In this document: piece by piece, positions 43,832 to 54,660 of the stretch | Position numbering within the stretch: the stretch's first letter is position 1 | Layout: the number at the start of each line of letters is the position of its first letter | Assembly (NCBI GenBank): GCA_037953625.1 | Contig: CM075653.1 | Location: 2,666,001-2,730,000 of the forward strand | Direction: 5' to 3' | DNA: 64,000 nt | DNA from: Crotalaria pallida | Lineage: Eukaryota > Streptophyta > Magnoliopsida > Fabales > Fabaceae | Made by a program: the position numbers and the translations under genes | The notes under the pieces: generated by a model | The model's database searches: none | What the model was told of the DNA's origin: nothing | What the model saw: the letters and a program-made list of their open reading frames with translations, nothing else

Positions 43832-44350
43832 GGCTTAATCATGTCACAAGTTCCTGAAGTTTGGGGTACTTTTGCCAGCTACCCTTGTCTTTTTTTTCCA
43901 ATGTTTGACTCTCCGAAGTTACTTCTGAGTTTGTCATATATCCCTACTACCAATTCTGGTCAATTTTGCTGACATGTAACATCGAAATCCTAATCAGATT
44001 CAGGAGGTTAAGCACCTGGTGTCCCGTGGTCAAAGATCCTTTTTTAAAAAAATTTAAAAAACTAAAAAACTTAATATTTTTATATTTTTAGTTAAATAAA
44101 AAAAAGGGAAAAAAGAATTGAAGAGAGAGGTCGTCTTCGCCCGTGTAACATCACTCGACACCACATGACCAACCTCTTGCGTCTGATCAGGATTCCGATG
44201 TTACATGTCGGCAAAATTGGCCAGAATTGGTAGTAGGGGTATATGACAAACTCAGAAGTAACTTCGGGGAGTCAGACATTGAAAAAAAAAAGAATAAGGG
44301 TATCTGACAAAAGTACCTCAAACTTCAGGGACTTGTGACATAATTAAGCC
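43832..44350. mobile_element. Mutator-type MITE with confirmed 9-bp target duplication
   Basis: The termini GGCTTAATCATGTCACAAGT and its complement have arms of about 180 bp. TTTAAACTT is duplicated at 43823-43831 and 44351-44359. Segment A has it once (10141-10149), which is the unoccupied site. The interior has no frame. The 9-bp duplication fits the Mutator superfamily. Confidence 0.92.
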
Positions 44351-44800
44351 TTTAAACTTCCATTGCTATAAACTCAGAAGAATTATATTGTCGCCATCTT
44401 CGTTGGTAGGCACTTTCTGAACAAATAAATAAACATTTTATTAGAATCAGTCATTTAACATAGAGAGATATAGAATCAGTCTTTCATCTGTTTAGCACAT
44501 AGCTTTAACTAGTAGAAAATTAGAAACACGCTGAACACAAGCATTTAATTATTGAAGAGAGATAGAGAATCAATAATGCTAGTTCTAGAGCATGACTTAC
44601 AAAGAGAAGCATCAATCTTATATTTGGGATTTGGATTTGGCGGGACAATATTGGTTGGAAGATAGGAAGCTCTTACAATTTGATTGGTGTGAGGAGATAA
44701 ATTCTCTGATCTCCTTTTGACCGGAGAAACACTTTTCTAATATTCATAGTGAGTCTTTTTAATTTATGCACTAGGTGTAAAGGAGGTGTTTGTTTTTTTG

Positions 44801-45299
44801 GGCTTAAATACATTTTTTATTTTTTATTTTCAAAAAATTCAATTTAGTTCTTTATATTTTTATTATATGTTAATTTCATTCTTCTGTCATGACAGTTTTA
44901 GAATTTTACTGGAATATATTGATTTTACTGGAATTTCCTTTTTCGATCAACATATTCTACATTTTGTTGTCAGAATTTGTTATTTTGAAACAAGAAAGAC
45001 GAACATATATGGATGAAATTTTAGCCCCCAAAAATGAAACAACTTTACCAATTAAAATATCAAACACATTGAAGAATGTAGATTATAGCAAGAAAATGCA
45101 GGTACCGACGACCGGAAGAAGGAATCTTTGACAAAATCAGTATACTCCAACGAAAATCTAACATTATTATCACTCTGAAAGAATGAAATTCACCAAAATT
45201 AGGAATTAGGAATATGGAGAATTAAATTGACTCTTTTTAAGATAAAAAACCAAATTAAAACATAAAAATAAGAAAAAGAACTAAAAGAATATTTAAGCC
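44801..45299. mobile_element. MULE-type MITE, segment B copy
   Basis: GGCTTAAATAC..TATTTAAGCC, the orthologous copy of 10666-11182, with T-run flanks. Confidence 0.6.
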
Positions 45300-45954
45300 T
45301 TTTTTTTAATTAAGAATAGGTTTTTAGCTTCTTCTTTTTTAAAATAATCATAATCTAACGTGTTTGATTGTCAATGCATATTATAATTTTAAATCATATT
45401 TTTTGAAAAATAATCAAAATCCAACATCTCCCTCGTAGATGCTGGAGATTATTTTTGGTAAAATTATGTTTTCAGATTCATGTAATTTTCCTATTATACC
45501 TTTATCACTCCAATAACATTAAAAAACAATCTTCTTTACACTATGCAAACAAAACAAAATAGATCAGCTTAAATTCATTTTTCAGTTAAGAGACCTAAAC
45601 ATAAACAGGTAAGATTATAAGCATAGATAAAAATAATCATAATATAATTTTATCAACTATACCAAACACACACTAAGTTAATCAAATCTTAAAAAAAAAA
45701 AAAAAACCTGATACATTTAATAACTTTCAAAATAATCATTTAATTTTTCAATACAATTTAATTATTTATATTCTGTTGTCTGATGTATAGGATAAAAAAA
45801 ACTATTCATAATAATTACCTTCTCAAAAGTAAACAAAATTAAGTAGAATAAAATCCAAAAATATTAATAAAATCACTTTCTCTGACGAAAACTTGCTTAA
45901 CCTATATGTGAATTATGCTGGCCAAACCGTATAATTAGATTTTCCCAGTTCCTA

Positions 45955-46963
45955 TCTATACAAAAGAGAAGCATGGTCGTACGCATTTCCACGTCGGATT
46001 GCTCCTTGCTGCGCTGAGCCTCACACTGCTTGTTGCCAGGTCAGGTTTTTCTAGCTTGCATAGCTTCAGAGGATAGCTGATTCATTGTCCCCCCATTTTT
46101 CGCGACAACAACCCCTCCGCGACGATGACGTTTTAAACCCCATTCTTCAGAGGTTTGTTGATTCTTGTATTTGGATTTTTTTGTTGCATTTTTGGTTGAT
46201 TCTGGTGTTTGTTATTTCTTTGTTGCATTTTTGTTCATCGGCTGCTGTTGCATTTTTTTTTCAATTTCTCTTTCAATCTCTCTCTTCATTACATACACCA
46301 AATAAAGTACTGGTGGGGAAGACCTCCATAATTCCACTGTTTTCAATCTTGAAGGCCTGGCCAAATCTATACAAGGTATGGTATGAAAAACTACTTTCCA
46401 TACATATAGATATATTAAGAGCATGTCTAATGAGGACTCACCAAGGTAACATAATTTGCATGGTTGGAGAGGTAAAAAAATATATATGCTTAGGGCCACG
46501 ATCAGGCTGGCCAAAAAGGCCTAGTCAAACTCAATTTAAGCATGCTTCAAGAATTGTTCAAGCATGACAGTAAAATGTTCCCAATAATGAGAACCTCTAC
46601 AGAAGTGCTATTTTGTACAATTAATTGCAAACTTGCAAATAAAACTGTTACAACCATTTACAACCTTATGCAAACTCACTCAATACACTTTCAAGTAACA
46701 TTTCGTTTCTACAACCAAAAACCACAAGGATAATACTTATTTGTTCCATAAGAACACAAGTTAGTTAATAAGTCATGCATGCATAACCTTTAGATTATAG
46801 AAGGAAATAGGAAAAAGGAAATATTTTTATCCTGATCAATGTTTGTATACTAGATCATTTGTTCTCTGCAGTAACTGGATTTATCTATCTTGAACAACAG
46901 TTAGTGAAATTGGATACTATAATTCCACTCACATTTTTCCTTCAATTTGAAAAATTCTTTTAG
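45955..46963 (+). mobile_element. Helitron-like 5' terminus and following unassigned DNA
   Basis: TCTATACAAAAGAGAAGC begins at an A|T junction (45954/45955) exactly where homology with segment A ends. Plant Helitrons insert between A and T and begin TCTATACTA-like. The DNA behind it includes an exon-like frame around 46300-46377 (GKTSIIPLFSILKAWPNLYK followed by GTATGG), which I cannot identify. No matching CTRR 3' end joined to TTAGCAACATCG was found, so the right end is unknown. Confidence 0.45.
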
Positions 46964-47569
46964 ACACCACAATCTGTTAGAGCTTTGTTCAAGGACCCCT
47001 GCAAAAGGCTTGCAGCAGAGGTATCCAAAGTACTGATAGAACTTTCCAACAGCACAAGGAAACGCCACCATTGCTCTCCGGAAATACTCTCTGACCATCT
47101 TCATGAAGCCTTGAAGGACCTCAACACTGCCATAAAATCGCAACCTCGCCTCTTCGTAGGCCCCAAGCACAGGCACAACAGAACAGCAAATGCACAAGTT
47201 GGTCAAGAAAGACATGGAAAGGCCTCAGGATTCTCCATATCAACTGTTAAAACTGACTCTTCAGCATTACTAGATTGGAAAACCAAACATTCAAAGGAGA
47301 ATGAAAGAAAGTCCTTAAGACCACAACTGAGTAAAATAGCAATCACTAGCCTTGAGTTCTCCGAGGCTCTTCCTTTTGCTGCTTTTGCATCTTTGCTTGT
47401 GGAAAGAGTGGCAAAACTGGACCTTGTCATAGAAGAAATCGAAGAACTTGGGAGGTTAGCATGTTTCAAAGTGTTCAGACCTGTTGATGAGGTTGTCGTG
47501 ACTTGTGAGGAACCTCGAGTTGATGTGTTACAGAATCATTTACCTTCTCATGGTCATGGAGTAGATTAA
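46964..47569 (+). pseudogene. Aluminium-activated malate transporter (ALMT) last exon, isolated
   Basis: After a splice-acceptor-like TTCTTTTAG the frame reads TPQSVRALFKDPCKRLAAEVSKVL, then HLHEALKDLNTAIKSQPRLF, SLRPQLSKIAITSLEFSEALPFAAFASLLVE and EEIEELGRLACFK, ending at TAG 47567. This is the cytosolic C-terminal half of plant ALMT anion channels (about 200 of about 500 residues). The six membrane helices expected upstream are absent from the preceding DNA. So it is a stray exon, perhaps captured by the Helitron-like element at 45955. The frame has no stop, so capture may be recent. Confidence 0.8.
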
Positions 47570-48120
47570 TTCAGAGATAAAGAGCCCTGAGAAAGTGCAT
47601 TATTTCATGAATATGAATTATCTGTTATTTGATTAGTATGAAAAATTATATGCTTGACTACGTTTTGCAGGTTTAATCTATTATTAGCAGGAATGTCTCC
47701 GAACAATGATAAATTTCAGGTTATAAGGCCCATTTTGTTGTATATAGTTAGTTATACTTCTACGATAGGTTAAATATTTTAGACTTCTTAATATTTTAAT
47801 TAGAACGAAGTAGTGCTGTCATGATTATATATTCCATTTGGTCTCACATATCTAAGACAAAATAATTAACTTTAATTAAGAAAGATAAATAAACCTAAAT
47901 AAATTTTTTTAATTGGATGTTATGAGTGATTGATTTTAACGCCCATTTCCGCCTACTAATAAAATTAAATAATTTTTATAATTTTATTTAAATTGTGAAA
48001 GTTTATATGTATTTTCAAAATTATTCATATTCATTTTATTGGGAATTCAAAAAATTGTTAAATAAGTAGGTGTATTTGTTTAAAGATGTAATTTATGTTC
48101 AATTTAAACCATAAAATATT
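47570..48120. other. AT-rich spacer
   Basis: A short ALMT 3' flank is followed by AT-rich DNA. No frame or clear repeat is seen before the minisatellite. Confidence 0.5.
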
Positions 48121-48162
48121 ATTTTAATTCAAAATAATATTGATTGAGCTGTCTAATTTTAA

Positions 48163-48760
48163 TCGAGTTGTCAAATACTAATCGAGTTTTCAAATTTTAA
48201 TCCAATAGTTCATTTTACTCGAGTTGTCCAATTTTAATCGACCAGTGATTGCATTCATTTAAACCAACAAAAATATTATTTTAATTTAAAACAATTGTAA
48301 TCGAGTTTTCTGTTTCTAATCGAGTGGCGTAATTTTCATAGAGTGATCCAGTTTCAATCGAGTGGCATATAGTGATTTTAATAAAGTGATCCAGTTTTAA
48401 TCGAGTGGCATAGTCTTACTCGAGTATAATAATTTTAATCGAGCTGTAACATTTTAATCGAGTTATAACACTTTAATCAATTTTCATAATTTTACTTGAG
48501 TTCCCAAATTTTAATCGATTAAATGCGTAATTAAAATTTTAATCGATTAATCTGCCATTTATTGCAAGCTTTTGCTATATCCATTCGGACACTCGATTAA
48601 AATTGACCACTGAGCAATGATTTTACTCGAGTGTGCCAATGTTTTTGGCAACCGAGCAATGCTTATATCTACAGCATTACTCGAGTGTCCCAATTTTAAT
48701 CGAGTGTCCGAATTTTACTCGAGTGTCCAAATTTTAGTCGAGTAGCCAAATTTTATACAT
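48163..48760. repeat. 19-bp TCGAG minisatellite, first block
   Basis: TCGAG recurs at 48163, 48182, 48219, 48301, 48320, 48358, 48401, 48420, 48439, 48458, 48627, 48681, 48700, 48719 and 48738. Most steps are 19 or a multiple of about 19. The unit is near TCGAGTGTCCAAATTTTAA. Some units hold the palindrome ACTCGAGT, and three hold TCGATT. Degenerate units fill several gaps. Confidence 0.9.
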
Positions 48761-49210
48761 CACGAATGAGGATGGTGATATGACTCTTATTAAGAAGTAA
48801 TAAGAAAATTAAAAAAAAAATTTAAAAACTGAGTCAATTTTAAAAAAAAATCTAATCTATAAAAGATTTAAAAAAGCGAAATTTTTTTTAGAATAAAGAT
48901 AAAATTTTCAGAATTTTTTAGAAATATTTTACCGAGCTTTTAAAAAAAATTTATGAATTTTTTATTAATGACAAAATTTTTTATTCTTTTATAATTTTTA
49001 GAAAAAAGAAAGAAAATTTTCAAAATTTTTAAAAATATTTTACTGATTTTTTAAAAAAATTTGTGAATTTTTTTATTTTTAAAATATAAAAAAATAATTT
49101 TCCGATTTTTTTAAAATATTTTACAGTTTTTTTAAAGATTTTTTTGAATTTTTTATTATTTTTTAACGATATTAAATATATTTTTGTTATTTTATTGAAA
49201 TAAAATATTT
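48761..49210. repeat. AT-rich part of a higher-order repeat
   Basis: It begins GAATGAGGATGGTGATATGACTC and continues with A/T runs and a repeated TTTTACCGAGC-like motif. The same sequence follows the second block at 49450-49640, about 688 bp further on, so minisatellite plus AT tail form a higher-order unit. Confidence 0.8.
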
Positions 49211-49217
49211 AATATAA

Positions 49218-49445
49218 TCGTGTGGGTCATTTCTAATTGAGTGAGCTATTATAATCGAGTAGACTATTTCTAATCGAGTAGGTTAGCTATAATCGAGTGT
49301 CCTAATTATACTCGAGATACTCAATTCTACTCGAGCGGCTTAATTTTACCCGAGTATCCAAATTTTAATCGCGTGGCCAAATTTTACTCGAGTGTCCAAA
49401 TTTCAATCGAGTGATCAAATTTTAATCGAGTATCCAAATTTTATG
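49218..49445. repeat. 19-bp TCGAG minisatellite, second block
   Basis: TCGAG or a one-base variant falls at 49255, 49274, 49293, 49312, 49331, 49350, 49369, 49388, 49407 and 49426, ten units at exactly 19 bp. Two more degenerate units lie before them. Confidence 0.95.
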
Positions 49446-49639
49446 CATTGAAGATGAGGATGGAGATATGACTCTTATCAAGAAATAATAAAAAAAATTC
49501 AAAAAAAATTTAAAAAAGCTGAGTCAATTTTTAAAAAAAATTCTATTATGTAAAAGATTTAAAAAAGCGAAAATTTTTTAAGAATAAAGATAAAATTTTC
49601 AGTATTTTTTAAAAATATTTTACCGAGCTTTTAAAAATA

Positions 49640-51197
49640 TTTTATGAGCTTTTAAAAATCTTCATGGCACTATGTATTAATTCAGCCAAGTCTTTTCTCA
49701 GTTGCCTCACTATTGTTTGCCTCATGTTCTTTAGTAATCTCAGCCGACACCGCGCTCTTTTGATCACCTTCTTACTAGAACAAACAATGTATAGATTAAA
49801 AAAAAAGTTAAACAAAGGGATTAAAAAAGTCACTGTTGGATGTTACAGTAAATGAAACTCAAAGTTTTTAAATTTAAACATTGAGCATAGTTACCATTTA
49901 GAAGCTTTGGACCACCCAAATAAGAAGTCAAACATGTCTAAAATTTGATGATAGTTGTTCCTATATTCATGGGAGGTAAAGATTAATACAAGCTTTAGAT
50001 TAAAAGCAGGTTTTGCATCATGATAGATACTTAAGGCAAAGAAGAAAAGTAATTAAAACCTGATGAAGAAGGTGCAGCTGGTTGTGGACACAAGCAAAAG
50101 TGGTTGTAGTAATGTAGTTAGTAGGAAGTGGTTGAAGATCATGGAAGAGTAACTGAAGCATATACTAAGTGGTTGAATAAAGAATCCTATGAAAAAGTAG
50201 AGGGAGTGGGAGAGAAGGAAATTAAGAAGGAGACAGTTCTGGCCTCATTGCACTCCACCTCTAACTTGTTTTTCTGACACTTGTCATTTTTGCATATTCA
50301 AACAATAAGAACCCTTGTGGGAAAAAAACAAAAAAGGAGTGGAGTGTAGTGGGTTATGAAATTGCTCATGTTCCATTCGTGTTTGTTAGCCTTAATTGTT
50401 CATGTTCTGAATTTTCAAGTACGGTAACTATTTTACACTTTTGATTGCATATAGATCCTTTAATTATATAATTGTTGTTAGCAACAAACAAAGAAAATTC
50501 AAATAATATTTGTGTGCAGTCAGGGCATATACACAAGTGTAACACAATAGTGAATGGCACGAAAACAAAAATTCAAAGAGAATCCCAGAACCACTTCCTC
50601 ATCATCACATGTGTACTATGCATATCAACTTTGCCACTATCCCCAAATTACAAACCCTAAAAATATGAATGAAATTTATCCCCAAATTAAGAATCCTAAC
50701 AAAATGAATAAAGCTTAAGAAAATGAATAGGTTTACCTTTGGTTGTAGCACAGTGAATTGAAGGACCATAGTAGCAGAGCAAAGGGAGCAATTTGTGGCG
50801 GTGGGTTGTGCGAAGGCAAGGAAGAGGCGGTGGTGAGTTGGGAGGGTCGTAATTTATGCGACGATGAGTTGGGGGCCGTAAGTTGAAGGGAGGTGGGCTG
50901 TGCGCTGTGCTCTGTGCGAAGTAGTGGTGGCTTGGGGGTTCTCGGTTTGTGGCGGTGAGCAAGGAGAAGCAGTGGTGACTTGGGGGTTCATTCATGGTTA
51001 GTGGCGGTGGCCAATTGGGGGTTCGTAGGTTGTTTGTTGTGAGTGGCGGTCGGCGGTGGTGGGTGGGGGATTGTGAGTGGCGAGAATGAAGGATAAGGTG
51101 TGAAGAGAGCTAGCTGGGTGGCAAGAATGGGGTATATTGAAGAGGGAGAGTGAAATTGGTGGGAAAGGAAAATAAATGGAGCGGGTTTTTTATTTCA
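49640..51197. other. Unassigned DNA left of the CACTA terminus
   Basis: 49640-50740 is AT-rich with no convincing frame. 50760-51080 is G-rich with many GGCGGTG and GGGGGTT motifs; on the minus strand it would be Pro/His-rich and looks low-complexity. It may be the interior of a non-autonomous CACTA element. No matching left terminus (CACTACAAGAA) was found. Confidence 0.4.
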
Positions 51198-51470
51198 TTA
51201 CCGAGGCTAGGTGCCCTTGGTATTTTACTCACAGAGTTAGCGACGGGCTAAGCCCTCGGTAATACTTTTATTTTTTTATATGATAATTAAAATTATTTAT
51301 CGAGGGTATTACAGACGATATTAACCTCGGTAAGTAGAAAAGAAATTACCGAGGGATTATCCCTCGGTAAATATTATCGATAGCCACATCCCTCGGTAAT
51401 ACATTAATTACCGAGGGTTTCGATGCCCCTCGGTAATATGGCGTCGGTAATAGACCGAATTCTTGTGGTG
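51198..51470 (+). mobile_element. Right end of a CACTA (En/Spm) transposon
   Basis: About ten subterminal copies of TTACCGAGGG in both orientations (first at 51198) precede the terminus GACCGAATTCTTGTGGTG, whose complement starts CACCACAAGAATTCGG. It sits inside the copia coding region. The left end was not found. Confidence 0.7.
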
Positions 51471-53904
51471 AGTGATAAAATAAGGACCAAAACTAGTTTC
51501 TGTTCGTTTTCTCTTACTCCTTCTAGGTTCATCAATCACAACATTTTCATCAACATTATCTGAACTAGAAGCATGCATAGCAGGAGAAAAACTTAGGTCT
51601 AAAGATGCATCAGAAATACCTTGGGAAGTAGAACTACCATGTTGAGAAATCAATTTTTGTTTATAAGGGAATATACCTTCAAAGAATTCAACATCTCTAG
51701 ATTCTGTGATTGAACGATCATTAAGAGACAAAAATCTGTAAGCAGCACTATTAAAGGCATAACCAATAAAAACAACGTCTACTGTTTTAGTACCAACGTT
51801 AGTCCTTTTGAAATCAGGTAACCCAACTTTAGCTAAACACCCCCACGTTTTCAAAAATTTCAGATTAGGTGCAAAACCTTTCCACATTTCATAGGGTGTT
51901 TTATCTAAAGATTGATGAGGTACCTTATTCAAAACATAACATGCAGTTAAAACAGCTTCACCCTAAAAATTATCAGGCATACCAGAAGATAACAACATAA
52001 CATTCATCATATTTTTCAAAGTCCTATTTTTCCTCTCGGCAATGCCATTCTGTTTAAGGGTATAAGGGGCCGAGAATTCATGAATAATACCACTTTTCAC
52101 ACAAAAATCTCTATGACTATTTGTACTGTATTCTCCTCCTCTATCAGTTCTAAGTCTTTTTATCTTTCGATTTAACTGATCTTCTACTTCTGCCTTATAT
52201 CTAAAAAACGTTTGCTCGGCCTCGTCTTTTGATCTTAAAAGGTAGATTTTCATGTACCTTGAAAAATTTTCTACAAAAGTTATAAAATATCTTTTTCCAC
52301 CTCGACTTTCCAAACTTTTAAAATCTGCCAAATCTGAATGCACTAATTCTAAAAGTTCGGTTTGCCGAGCAGATACAAAATTAAACGTTTTCTTAAAGTA
52401 TTTCGCTTCTACGCAAATTTCACATTTAGTATTTTTCCTTTCGGATAAAGTGGGTAACAGACCCATATTCCTCAATTTTTGTATAGAACCAAAATTCAAA
52501 TGTTCTAATCTACTGTGCCAAAGATCAAAAGACTCAACGATATAAGCGGAAGATGAATTATTATTGATATCAGAAGAGTTTAGTACAAATAGTCCACCAC
52601 TTAAATACCCCTTTCCCACAAAACACCATTTTTAGTTATTACAATTTTATCAGCCTCGAGAACAATTTTTAAACCAGCCTTATTAAGTAATGCACCAAAA
52701 ACTAAATTCCTACGCATAGATAGCACAAACATAACATTGTTCAAAGCTATAGTCTTTCCATAAGTTAATTTGAGAAGAATTTTTCCTTTACCACATACTC
52801 TAGCAGTTGCCGAGTTGGCCATGTAGACTATATCACCATCTGTTGCTTCCTCAAATTCCAGAAACAATTCTCTGTTTGCGCATATGTGCCGAGTTGCACC
52901 AGTGTTAAGCACCCATTCAGTGACGTTGCTTACTATATTCACCTCCTCTACAACAACAGCAATCGGCTCATCCTCCTCGGCTAGATTTGCTTAAGGACGT
53001 GACTGGCTCGGCGCCGACTGGTTCAATGCTTGCCTCGAATTGTTGTTGTTGTTCTCGGCTCTCTTAGTGCCTTGCAGTGGTAGGCCTTGTGTCCTGGTTT
53101 TTGGCAGTACCAGTACGTCAACTCCTTATTTTACTGGATTGCATTGATCGGCTTGAGTGCAATATTGTTTCTCTTCTGCTTGTTGTTCGGTCCTTGATGC
53201 TTTCCCTGTTTCTGATTTTTGAACCTGTTCTTCGAAGAGCCAACACCAGATTCGACGAGGTTAGCATTAGAAAAATTTATGCCACTTTGATACCTATCTT
53301 TTAGACGATTTGCCTTTTCTGTCTTCATGTGGTTGATCAGTTCCTGCAAATTGAAATCCTTCTTTTTGTGCTTGAGATGATTTCTGAAGTCACTCCATGA
53401 AGGGGGAAACTTCTCCAGCAAAACATTGGCTTGCAGAATTTCACACATTTTCATTCCTTCATTGAGAACATGTGCAACCAAATTTTCATACTCGTGCACT
53501 TGTTCTATGATCGGTTTGTCGTCCACCATTTGAAACTGCAACCACTTGCCAGTGACATACTTCTGATTCCCAGCATCATCCGCTCCATATTTCTTCTCCA
53601 GAATCTCCCATATCGACTTGGCCGACTTGTTAGACACGAACAAGTTGAAGAGATTGTTTGACATATTACTGAGAAGATGACCACGTACCCATTTGTTATA
53701 TTTATTATAATTTTCCTGCTCTTTTTTTGCATCATCAGAGACTGGGTCTGGTAAACAAGGGACATCAGCGGTCAGCACGAAGTTGGCCTCCAACTGCTAA
53801 AAAAAGATGATCAGTTTCTGAGCCCAACGCTTGTAGTTTGTTCCATCAAGTGGCTCAATCTTGGTAATATCAAGTAGTGCTGCTTTGTTGAAAAGTAGAG
53901 CCAT
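51471..53904 (-). pseudogene. Ty1/copia gag-protease-integrase, broken, RT lost
   Basis: On the minus strand, MALLFNKAALLDITKIEPLDG starts at 53904. A TAG at 53797-53799 breaks gag, which then runs to 53131. A knuckle remnant (YCQKPGHKAYHC) lies near 53100. Protease is at 52942-52601 with NTGATRH where DTGA/DSGA is expected. GAG-pre-integrase (DLWHSRLEHLNFGSIQ) and the integrase core (VHSDLADFKSL, RTDRGGEY, NGIAERKNRT) lie at 52619-51963, then TAG 51963-51965 (NF*GEAV), then the C-terminal part to RRSKRKRTETSFGPYF at about 51490. There it meets the CACTA end. RT and RNase H are absent. Confidence 0.85.
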
Positions 53905-54054
53905 CAAATCAATAAACCTTGTTTTTAAATTGTTAGAAAATATTGAACGATTAATGATGGTTGTGTCGTGGTAAAAGCCACTGCCATAAAAACAAGATTT
54001 CCAGGTAGCTGAGGTGCAACTACTCAGACTGGTTCTTGTTCCCAAGTTTAGCAC

Positions 54055-54660
54055 AGGAGTTTTCTAACTCGTGCACTCGAGGCAGAAAACTTGGAATCTC
54101 ACTCAATAAGGTCGTTTTTCAGAAAAGAAAGAAAAGAGGAAAAAAACCGAAGAGGAAAAAAAGGGAATGATTAGCGTATATATAACCCAGAAGGATGGAA
54201 CAAACTTATATAGCATTAGGTTTAAAACCACCCATCAGACAAGAAATTAAGGCTAATAAATTTTTATTAATGCCTAATCATAACTGTCAAATAAAGTCCC
54301 ATAAAGAATGCAACGGTCAGATTCAAACAGACATAAAACCGAGCTCAAGATCGGTTAAATGTTTAAGCTTGGGTAGACCAAGCTCGGCTGGTTTACGAGC
54401 TAACAGAAAATACTCGGCTAGATCACTCTCGGCTAGATCACTTTCGGCTAGGTGATGAGCTCACAGCAAAGCGGCCGACATAAGCTCGACTAAAGCTTTA
54501 AGCGAAAATGCTCGGCTAGATCACTCTGGGCTAGATGACGAGCTCACAGCAAAGCGGCCGACTTAAACTCGACTAAAGCTTTAAGCTCAGCTAAAGCTTT
54601 AAGCGAAAACTAATCTTCGTCTAGTTCAAGCTCGGCTTACAGTCGATGATCACTCTCTAG
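54055..54660 (-). repeat. Probable copia leader/LTR with 83-bp tandem repeat
   Basis: GCTCGGCTAGATCACTC motifs recur, and GAGCTCACAGCAAAGCGGCCGAC is at both 54457 and 54540 (83 bp apart). It lies upstream (minus strand) of the copia gag, so it should be leader or LTR. I could not fix the LTR ends or a primer site. Confidence 0.45.

Larger units (their letters stand above)
43661..45954. repeat. Duplicated segment B, right part
   Basis: It matches 9946-12032 in order and orientation, apart from the MITE at 43832. Homology stops at exactly ...TTCCTA (45954), where A continues TTAGCAACATCG and B continues TCTATACAAAAG. No gene is seen in it. Confidence 0.85.

Noticed and set aside
46310..46345. 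P-loop GTPase (GKTSII)
   Set aside because: Only this short match is present; no other G motifs are seen before or after.
45955..51470. Complete Helitron with defined 3' end
   Set aside because: No CTRR end with a hairpin joined to TTAGCAACATCG was found.
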